NCBI GenBank assembly: GCA_029940245.1
Contig: JAOZRF010000085.1
Coordinates: 1 to 9,263, forward strand
DNA: 9,263 nucleotides
Source: Desulfobacula sp.
Lineage (GTDB): Bacteria; Desulfobacterota; Desulfobacteria; Desulfobacterales; Desulfobacteraceae
Direction: 5' to 3'
Part shown: positions 1 to 7,300 of the stretch, in pieces
Position numbering within the stretch: the first letter of the stretch is position 1
Layout: each line of letters opens with the position of its first letter
Notes under the pieces: generated by a model
Told to the model about the DNA's origin: nothing
Databases searched by the model: none
What the model saw: only the letters and a program-made list of their open reading frames with translations
Position numbers and translations under genes: made by a program

Positions 1-1461
1 AAAAAAAATCAGATCCGGTTTTTTTCCGTCCTTAATGGGCCAGGACATGTTTTTGTGATCCCACAAAAACGGTTCTATCTCCGGCCTTGTTTTAATCCGG
101 TCCAACAGATCAAAAGATCGGCATTCCCTGTTAAAGGCAAGGCAGATGTCTGCAACCACGCCTCCACCGGCCATGGGGTCCAGTACAAGATCTTTTTCAC
201 GTGTAAAGTAAAACAGGGTGTGGGCAACGAGCTGGGCAGGGATTCTTCCGGGCCAGGGGTCGCCGAACCTGTGATCCACATCATTGAAATACAGGTTATC
301 CCATGCCCTCAATCCCCAGTTTAAAAGCTTGAACCGTTCCAGATCTGTTTTTCCCTGCAGAACCACAGACCATACCAGAGGCTGGGGAGCACCATAGGTT
401 TGAGCGATATCCGGGATAGGGGTGCCATTTTTAAAATCCTGATGCATGTTGTTAAAAATCCCCTGGTTTTTTTGGGCATATTTTGAAATGGTTTCCCTGT
501 GGATATTCAATCGCCGGGCAATACGAACCTGCGGGATACCCAGGCGTGTCATCACTGCGATCTTAATCTGTGTGGAAACTTCACCTTGAGCAGTTTCTGT
601 TTTCTGTTGATTTTTTGTATTTGTTTTTTCGATGTCTTGTGCAAGGGCCTGGATTTCTCTTGCGCTGAATTCATTTAGCTCAAGCGTTGTCAGAAGATGA
701 TTGTTCTGATCCTTAACCGGGATAGAACCTTTCTGGATGATTTCCTGAAAAATCTTGTCAGATACCTGTTCAAGTTTTGCAAGCGCTTTGGTCTGAGCCT
801 TGTTCAAGTTATGTTTGGCAGAGGCGTTTTGAACATTTAAGGGAATGTCGGTTAATAAAACCAGGTCATGCATCAGGAAAGACTGCCACTTCAAGGGTTT
901 TGGCAGGTTTTTGAAAATTGACTCCACCTGTTTAACAAATTTGTTAAACAGCAACTCGGCTTCCTTGGAAACCATGGATCCTCTACCCTGACTAACCCTT
1001 ATAGAATGGAGCTTTGACAGCAATTTGTGTACCCTTTCAAGGGGGGTTTTACCTACCGTCAAATACCAGGGATCGTTGCCCATCTCCACATCAACGATTT
1101 CAATGGTGGCTTCAATGGCTTCCAGGGTGGATAAATCCTGTCTTAAAATATTTTCAGCAGCGCTGATCCGTCTCGCCTGAAGATCGTTGACATCGGCGAT
1201 TTTTGCCTGAATCATTTTTATATCCGTGTAATCTTTAATCGCTCTTAATCTTCGTTCTCCTGCGATCAACTGAAACCGGTCTTTTTTTTGCGGGCGAACA
1301 ATAATGGGTTCGATCAATCCATCCTGCAGAATACTTTTGCCAAGTTCTCTTAAACTGTCTTCATCAAAGTATTTGCGATGCTGATAGGGGGAAGGGTCAA
1401 TTTTGTTAATATCTATCATACTGAACGAAAAAGAATAATTTTTATGGTCTGTTATGGGCAT
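1..1461 (-). CDS. ParB-domain / DNA methyltransferase fusion protein (partial, C-terminus beyond window)
   Basis: An open frame of 487 codons runs off the left edge without a stop. Residues about 15-115 form a ParB/Spo0J N-terminal domain: the phosphate-binding GERR motif is at 68-71 (IAGERRLRA) and the ParB-like ENILRQDLSTLEA follows at 103-115. A middle helical region follows, then a probable helix-turn-helix at about 299-330 (VMTRLGIPQVRIARRLNIHRETISKYA). Residues about 400-487 start an N4-cytosine/N6-adenine DNA methyltransferase domain. There is a motif X-like segment (RIPAQLVAHTLFYFT, 406-420) and SAM-binding motif I (VLDPMAGGG, 426-434). The last visible residues, PDLIFF, should lead straight into the catalytic DPPY-type motif, which is not in the window. 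The upstream ATG at 1461 is chosen over the in-frame ATG at 1419 because only it has a ribosome binding site. ParB-methylase fusions are known mainly from phages and mobile elements, as orphan modification or regulatory enzymes; target sequence and role here are unknown. Domain calls are firm, function is inference. Confidence 0.85.
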   Translation of the reverse strand, partial: MPITDHKNYSFSFSMIDINKIDPSPYQHRKYFDEDSLRELGKSILQDGLIEPIIVRPQKKDRFQLIAGERRLRAIKDYTDIKMIQAKIADVNDLQARRISAAENILRQDLSTLEAIEATIEIVDVEMGNDPWYLTVGKTPLERVHKLLSKLHSIRVSQGRGSMVSKEAELLFNKFVKQVESIFKNLPKPLKWQSFLMHDLVLLTDIPLNVQNASAKHNLNKAQTKALAKLEQVSDKIFQEIIQKGSIPVKDQNNHLLTTLELNEFSAREIQALAQDIEKTNTKNQQKTETAQGEVSTQIKIAVMTRLGIPQVRIARRLNIHRETISKYAQKNQGIFNNMHQDFKNGTPIPDIAQTYGAPQPLVWSVVLQGKTDLERFKLLNWGLRAWDNLYFNDVDHRFGDPWPGRIPAQLVAHTLFYFTREKDLVLDPMAGGGVVADICLAFNRECRSFDLLDRIKTRPEIEPFLWDHKNMSWPIKDGKKPDLIFF

Positions 1462-1470
1462 GATCCAATA

Positions 1471-1476
1471 TCCCCC
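1471..1476 (-). promoter_or_regulatory. Shine-Dalgarno for the ParB-methyltransferase gene
   Basis: On the minus strand GGGGGA lies 9 bases before the ATG at 1461. The alternative in-frame ATG at 1419 is preceded only by a pyrimidine-rich stretch without a purine run, so this site decides the start. T-runs lie just upstream of it. Confidence 0.55.
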
Positions 1477-1593
1477 GGAAAAAAATCAAAAAATCGCATT
1501 GCACTGGTTTAAAAGTATAGATGTTTTATAAAAAATTTTATCAGAAAAGTAAAACAAATAATTTCCAGGCTTGTCTTGAAAGAAAAGGGGGGC

Positions 1594-2931
1594 TCAGGGA
1601 TATTTTAACAGATTTTGAATAAGATGTTCTGTGTTCCAGATCATATATAAAGGGATAGACAAAATACGATCGTGAAATGAAAGTTCATGCATGGAATACC
1701 TTATGCCGAAAGGTGTGTCAGGATATTTTTCAAGAAACAGCTTCATGCTTTTCAGGGAACCAGTGGTACCGGCTTTGACTTCAACAGGAAAAATCTTTCC
1801 CTGAATATGAATAAGATAATCAACCTCAGCACTGCTCCCCCTTGCGTCCCTTGCCCAGAAAAAGAGCCCCGGTTCAGCATAAGGATCTGTAGCGGCCAGC
1901 AGCTCCTGGGCTGCAAATTGTTCTGCAACACCACCGGCATTGACCGCCATGACCGGCGTATTAAGGGCAATAGATGACTGTATGCCAAGTGCATTCTGCA
2001 TCAGTCCCACGTCAAGATATGCGACCTTGAATTTTTTTTCATTCACACCTGCGGCCATTGGCAGACCCGCACCGGAAGAATGACATATTTTTATCAGGCA
2101 TCTGGCTTCGCAAAGCAGGTTCAAGGCATCTTTCAAAAACTTGGATTCAATATCAGGATTCACACGGGAATACTTGTATCGCTGCCCGACCATTCGGGGT
2201 GCGCTGTCAAATACCTGCCTTAGATATTTATGCTTTGCCGTTGAGGCATACTTTGCAAAATCAGCGCCATAGGTCCGTATGAGTCCCTGTTGCTGACGTT
2301 GTATTTCTTCCATGGAGATCTTGTTGGCATATGCGTTGACAGAAGCCGGCATACCGCCGACAAGAAGATAGGTGCGAATCAGGCTTTCAAGACGATCCCT
2401 GAAGATTGTTTCCAATTGTTTTTCCAGAGTTATAGTGTTCAGGTGCGCATACAGTTTGTCTTCACCCAGGGCCCTGAGGAACTCATCAAAAGAGAGCGGA
2501 AACATAAATACATTTTGAATCCGGCCCACGGGCATTCTGAAATCCTTTGAGCGCAAAGCAAATTCAATTAGAGATCCGGCACCGATAATATGAAGTTCCG
2601 GCATTTTTTCATAAAAATACCGCAGGGCAGTTATGGCCCTGGGGCATTCCTGAATTTCATCTAAAAATAACAGGGTCTGACCAGGCCGAATGACGGACTT
2701 TGTAAAAATTGACAGACGGTCTATGATGGCCTGGGTGTCATATTCTGAGAAACACTCGGATAGTTCAGGCTGCTCTTCAAAGTTGACTGAGACCATATTC
2801 TCAAAATTGGCATTCCCAAAAGCAGTTACTGAATAGGTCTTGCCAACCTGGCGTGCGCCCCTTACCAGAAGGGGCTGCCTTAAAGGACTGGTTTTCCATT
2901 GATTTAAAACTGAGTTTATTTTCCGTTCCAT
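1594..2931 (-). CDS. AAA-family ATPase with DUF4143-type C-terminal domain
   Basis: A complete 445-residue protein of the AAA_14 + DUF4143 family (COG1373 type), normal in length. The P-loop GARQVGKT is at residues 25-32 (K31, T32) and Walker B TLLFLDEIQ at 86-94 (D91, E92). A sensor-like GAGS is at 117-120, and the family-typical VGRIQNVFMFPLSFDEF block at 135-151. The C-terminal part has a PD-(D/E)XK nuclease-like pattern: E337, AEVDYL at 368-373 (D371) and PVEVKAG at 382-388 (E384, K386). Members are widespread, often single genes that vary between strains. Their cellular role is poorly defined; the nuclease-like fold suggests contact with nucleic acid, but this is inference. The N-terminus matches the family's usual start about 25 residues before the P-loop, so the ATG at 2931 fits although no Shine-Dalgarno is visible. 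It is separated from both neighbours by about 130 bases and is probably transcribed on its own. Confidence 0.88.
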   Translation of the reverse strand: MERKINSVLNQWKTSPLRQPLLVRGARQVGKTYSVTAFGNANFENMVSVNFEEQPELSECFSEYDTQAIIDRLSIFTKSVIRPGQTLLFLDEIQECPRAITALRYFYEKMPELHIIGAGSLIEFALRSKDFRMPVGRIQNVFMFPLSFDEFLRALGEDKLYAHLNTITLEKQLETIFRDRLESLIRTYLLVGGMPASVNAYANKISMEEIQRQQQGLIRTYGADFAKYASTAKHKYLRQVFDSAPRMVGQRYKYSRVNPDIESKFLKDALNLLCEARCLIKICHSSGAGLPMAAGVNEKKFKVAYLDVGLMQNALGIQSSIALNTPVMAVNAGGVAEQFAAQELLAATDPYAEPGLFFWARDARGSSAEVDYLIHIQGKIFPVEVKAGTTGSLKSMKLFLEKYPDTPFGIRYSMHELSFHDRILSIPLYMIWNTEHLIQNLLKYP

Positions 2932-2937
2932 GTGTAT

Positions 2938-2966
2938 TTAATAAACCAATAAGTCATAAAAGTAAA
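2938..2966 (-). promoter_or_regulatory. Possible promoter of the AAA ATPase gene, placed for a leaderless transcript
   Basis: On the minus strand TTTACT (2961-2966) and TATTAA (2938-2943) are separated by 17 bases, each matching 4 of 6 positions of the sigma-70 consensus. The -10 box ends only 6 bases before the ATG at 2931, so a transcript would begin at or next to the start codon. This agrees with the absence of a Shine-Dalgarno. The matches are weak in AT-rich DNA. Confidence 0.3.
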
Positions 2967-2996
2967 GGTTTAAAAGTGACATAAAGTCATAAAAGT
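2951..2996. repeat. Two perfect 13-bp direct repeats with a degenerate third copy between them
   Basis: AAGTCATAAAAGT occurs at 2951-2963 and again at 2984-2996, 33 bp start to start, about three helical turns. A related copy with a two-base insertion and one A fewer, AAGTGACATAAAGT, lies at 2974-2987 and overlaps the second perfect copy. The copy nearest the gene overlaps the possible -35 box of the AAA ATPase promoter. Repeats of this size and phasing upstream of a gene are typical of repressor or activator binding sites; the binding protein is unknown. Confidence 0.6.
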
Positions 2997-3007
2997 CAGT
3001 GTTATTT

Positions 3008-3035
3008 TAAGAACCCAATCCCTTAAGGGTTTTTA
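3008..3035 (-). terminator. Weak inverted repeat after the GAPDH-like gene, possible transcription end
   Basis: Arms at 3008-3016 and 3027-3035 can pair (TAAGAACCC with GGGTTTTTA) around a 10-base loop; a smaller palindrome, CCCTTAAGGG, partly overlaps. Read on the minus strand, the direction of the upstream genes, the stem has one A-C mismatch and is not followed by a clean T-run. It is therefore a poor match to an intrinsic terminator and is given only as the best candidate in this gap. Confidence 0.22.
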
Positions 3036-3060
3036 TCTAAGAAAATGCGTGGGTGACAAT

Positions 3061-4311
3061 CTAATGCATGTCTTCTGCAATGGATACAATCCTGTCACCC
3101 AGCATATTGACATAACTTGCCATTTCATTGTCATACCAGCCATAAATCACTGCCTGGGTAACCTGGATGCTGGTAACCTGATCTTTGATCATATCCAGAA
3201 TATTTTTGTCAATCCCGCGCACATGCTCAAGGTTGATGTTGATGGCCCCTGTACGGGTATGGGTTTCATGACCTTCAATAACAGCGGCAGCCCTTGGTGT
3301 TCCGATAATATCAGAGGAGACATTTTGTTTGTCCGAAAACAGCAGATATCCATTAGTATTGGTTTTGGCGGCAGTTTCATAAATCGAGTTGATCATATCC
3401 CTTCGAATGGGCTTTTTATTGAGTTCTTCCTGAAAATTCATCACCAGAATAATCAAAGATCCCGTGGCTGTGGGGATGCGGACGGATTCTGCAATAAATC
3501 CAATAGTTGACATTTCCGGGATAACCAGTTGCAATGCTTTGGCAGCCCCCGTTGTGGTCAGAATAATGTTATTCATGATGGACCTGCTTTTTCTTAAGTC
3601 TTTGGCATCTTTTTTCGGCAGCCGGTCCAATACCTGCTGTGATCCTGTGGCAGCATGTATGGTTGCCATGGAAGCAGAAAGAATTTTTTCAATACCAAAA
3701 TAATCGATTAAGGGTTTGATCATGTGGGACAGGCATGTGGTTGTGCAGGAGGCATTGGAAATAATATTATGCTTTACAGGATCATAGTCTCCATCATTGA
3801 TCCCCATGACCGTTGTCACGGCATCATTGGGCATCGCCACACCTTCTTTGAGTTTAAAGGGGGCTGACGCAATCACTTTTTGGGCGCCTGCTTCAATATG
3901 GCCCCTGATAGAGCCTTTTGAAGCATCTGCTTCAAGGGAAGGATCCAGAAACCGGCCCGTTGTATCCACTACAATTCTGGCATTATGCCGTGCCCATTCA
4001 ATATCTTTTGGATTCCTGTGATTTCTTAATATTTTTACCTTTACGCCATTCACAGTTAACAAACCCGCGGCTTCATCCACATCACTGATAACCTGCTTTG
4101 CCTGATATCCGTTAAGAAACGCTTCCAGTCGTCCATAGGTTGTATCTCTTTCTATATAATGAATAATATCTTGAAATGATTTTCCCACTTCCCGACCCAC
4201 ATTGATAATAATCGTATCAAAATACTTTCTGCCGGCATGATGCCACAAAGACAGTTTTCCTATTCTCCCCAGCCCATTAATCCCAAGTGTCATAGAATTT
4301 TTTGTATTCAT
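3061..4311 (-). CDS. Divergent glyceraldehyde-3-phosphate dehydrogenase homologue
   Basis: A complete 416-residue protein; usual GAPDHs have about 330-340. The N-terminal Rossmann motif INGLGRIG is at residues 11-18. The catalytic segment SNASCTTTCLS (185-195) supplies Cys189, and TIHAATGSQQ (217-226) the partner His219. The S-loop region with DLRKSRS and the TTTGAAKAL block follows at about 238-260. ESVRIPTATGSL (275-286) carries Arg278 at the place of the substrate phosphate-binding Arg, and YDNE is at 393-396. Differences: the Asp that usually follows Asn at the end of the second strand and binds the NAD ribose is Val38 (INVGRE); CTTNC has become CTTTC; the usual GPSKD/APSKD loop reads APFKLKEG; extra residues lie near 124-137 and 350-385. 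The conserved core predicts oxidation or reduction of a phosphorylated aldehyde through a Cys thioester, but cofactor and substrate may differ from glycolytic GAPDH. Its ATG directly abuts the stop of the dikinase-like gene, so the two are probably made together. Confidence 0.9.
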   Translation of the reverse strand: MNTKNSMTLGINGLGRIGKLSLWHHAGRKYFDTIIINVGREVGKSFQDIIHYIERDTTYGRLEAFLNGYQAKQVISDVDEAAGLLTVNGVKVKILRNHRNPKDIEWARHNARIVVDTTGRFLDPSLEADASKGSIRGHIEAGAQKVIASAPFKLKEGVAMPNDAVTTVMGINDGDYDPVKHNIISNASCTTTCLSHMIKPLIDYFGIEKILSASMATIHAATGSQQVLDRLPKKDAKDLRKSRSIMNNIILTTTGAAKALQLVIPEMSTIGFIAESVRIPTATGSLIILVMNFQEELNKKPIRRDMINSIYETAAKTNTNGYLLFSDKQNVSSDIIGTPRAAAVIEGHETHTRTGAININLEHVRGIDKNILDMIKDQVTSIQVTQAVIYGWYDNEMASYVNMLGDRIVSIAEDMH

Positions 4312-7300
4312 CTATTCCCTCTTCTCTTTGTTTTTTCCATTGATTTTTATAGCGCCTTTGTAAACAGATCCTTTTTGACCGTTAATGCTGATATAATCAC
4401 CCGTGACCATTTTAAGATCATTGAGCATACACTTTTTTTTGTGTTCATTGCAAACAAGATTTTCACAGCCCACAACACAGGTTTTATTAAGATTGTATGC
4501 CACGACAGCCGCATGGGAAGTCAGCCCCCCCCTTGCAGTCAAAAGTCCATCTGCAGCATCAATTTCCAGGATATCATCCGGTACAGTATCATTCCTCAAT
4601 AAAATTAATTTGATATCCGGATCATTCTTTCTGAAGAAGTCAATTTCTTCCAAATTAAAAACGATTCTGCCATTCATGGCGCCACCACTGACCCCGATTC
4701 CCTGGGCAAGATATGCCTTATCAAGAATTTCCGGGTTCACATCAAAATCAATAATTTTTTTTCTGTCCCTCAAGGACATTTCCCTTGCCTGAAGGATAAA
4801 AAGGTCTTCTTTGGTTTCGCCTTCAAAAGTGAACTCTATTTCCTGGGGATTCCATCCCTCTCCATAAATCAGGTGATGCATAAGTTTGACCAATTGAGAA
4901 TATATATCAGGAAAACTTTCTTCAAGGCTTATCTTTGAATCCCGTTCTTCCAGGTCCCGTTGGATTTCTGAGATGGGAAGGGTTTTTACAAGCCCTGATA
5001 CAACATCCTCTCCCTGGTTGCCAATGGTAAAATCTCCCCAAAGCCGTATCGTATCACCGGGAAGCCTCGGGCTATGGCTGAACACCACGCCGGAACCCGA
5101 CTGCCTGGAAAGGTTTCCAAATACCATGGATTGAATCGTAACAGCAGTGCCCCAGTCCTCTGATATTCCCATAATCCGTCTGTAATCCCTTCCTCTTTTG
5201 GATTCCCATGAGGAAAAAACCTGATCAATGGCCTGAAACAACTGATCTATGGGAGATTCAATCAAATTAATCCCGGAATCAAGTAACAATTGTTTATAGG
5301 CAAGGGCAACCGCCTTCATCTGGTCACCTGTAAAATATCGTTTAAACTCAATTCCGATCTGTTTCTTTTTTGAATAAATGATATGATCAAATTCATCTCT
5401 TTTAATTCCAAAAGCCATCCCATATCCTTGAATAAACCTGCGGTAGCAATCCCAGCCAAACCATGGATTATTGCTTGCCTTTGCAATGCTTGCCGTGATT
5501 TCTTCGTTAATTCCCACATTTAGAAATGAATCCAGCATCCCTGGCTGTGAAATGGAAGAACCGCTCCGGACTGATAACAGCAAAGGGTTTTCAGTATCCC
5601 CAAAATTTTTGCCGGTCCGTTTTTCCAGGGTCGCCACCATTTTTGCCACAGACTGTTTGAAATTGATGTTGGCGGGCTTGTAATTATTGATAATTTCACG
5701 ACATTTAAAGACTTCTGTGGTAATAATAAATCCTTCAGGGACAGGTGCACCCAATTTTTTTAATTTGGCAAGGTTTAATCCCTTATTTCCTAGGAATATA
5801 ATATTATTGCCAATGGGATCTGAACTTCCAACTTCAATGACAGAGCATTTTGGATCATAATTTAACAGCCGGCTTAAATGGATTTGCGACAGCTTTTCAG
5901 ATTGTTTAAACAGGGTGTGTAATATCCTGTTTAAAAAAACATCCATCTGCTGAAGCCCGAGAGAGGTTGCAATCCGGTCCATGAAAAAGATCTCCGCCAC
6001 TCGCTGGTCCAGTTTGGATTTCTGTTTTTTAGGCCCCTGGGGCAGATATTTTTTAAGGATGCTTTCCTTTCCTATTCTTGATTCTATCTGGGACAAATTT
6101 CTGGAATGAATATTATTGAAATGATCATTAATGATATCGGCAACGGCCCTTACAAATCCCTTGAAAATATCCAGGTACTGGGTAAATGTACAGGTTCTGA
6201 TGCCCATGGAAAATTTTAAAAAATCCATCTGGACATCCAGCTGGTTGGATGAAATTCCATCCAGATCCAAAGCCATCCTGAACATGTCCAGGATATCATA
6301 AATCCGTTCAAATGTTGACTTGGTAATCACCTGAAGATCAATGCTGTTGATCAATTCTTCAAATAAGACATTAAGGATATTTTCAACTCTAAGGGTTAAG
6401 CCCAGGGCATCAAATTTTGCTTCATTGTAACTTCCGTACATGGAAGGAATATCAACGGCAAAATGGCGCTTATAATAAATTGCTTCATTGGCTTCATAAA
6501 TTTTGTCCGAAAGAATAATTTTTTTAAGCGCTTTCATGTAGGCAATAAGAGAGAGGATTTTGTTTTCCAGAGTTTTTTCTTCAATTGCTGAAATAAGTTC
6601 CCTGGTATCCGGCAGGTTTTCACAATTAAACGAGGATAGATATTTTTTCAATTCCAGGTTATCAATCCTGTATTTCTGGTTTAAGAGCCTGTAAAATTCA
6701 AAGATTGTTTTCATCCTGAACCGGTCCAGATCCGATACCCCTTTTACGCTGTCAATTAAAGTATTAACAGCCGTATCCGTATAAATCAGATAGTCTTTTG
6801 GAAGGGATATGCCCTTTGCTTCAATAAAAGTTAGAATCATTTTCGGTCCGTCAATAAACGGCCCTGATGTTTCAATTTCACTATAAATGGATGGAGGAAC
6901 GTAAGGCATAAGCTTTTTTTTGTTCCCCGTCTTCCAGAAGAGAATCACTTCTTTGATAAAATCTACGATCCGGCTTGAGCTCTCAACATGGCATTGCTTC
7001 CTTAAAAAATGGATTAACCGGTCCTTTCGCTGGCAGGATTCATCCAGCTGGGTGGAAATATCCCGAAGTTGCCCCTCTGCCCCGATCTCGTTGAAAAAAG
7101 CCGGTAATAATCGCGACATCTGTTTGACCAGATTAAAAACCGGCGCAATATCTGAGTTCAAAAATTTTGTAATATCCCTTGGGAATAAATCCGTATCTTT
7201 AATAAAGACACCACCGATAGCCAGCGAAATAATCAAAGCAGATAAGAGTCGTCTCGATTTTTTGGGGTGTTGCCCGATCAGATCAAGGAATATGCGGATG

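Noticed and set aside
55..324. Plus-strand open frame of 89 codons
   Set aside because: It lies opposite the methyltransferase domain, whose minus-strand frame has clear motifs; the plus-strand product shows no recognisable family.
1462..1593. Promoter or terminator between the AAA ATPase and ParB-methyltransferase genes
   Set aside because: The gap is AT-rich, with a TATACT hexamer but no convincing -35 partner, and no hairpin followed by a T-run.
3049..3510. Plus-strand open frame of 153 codons
   Set aside because: Antisense shadow of the GAPDH-like gene, without a ribosome binding site or family resemblance.
3061..4311. Gene symbol gapA
   Set aside because: Cofactor and active-site motifs differ and the protein is much longer than glycolytic GAPDH, so equivalence is not shown.
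4237..4602. Plus-strand open frame of 121 codons across the dikinase/GAPDH junction
   Set aside because: It is opposite two genes with strong family motifs and its translation looks like reversed coding sequence.
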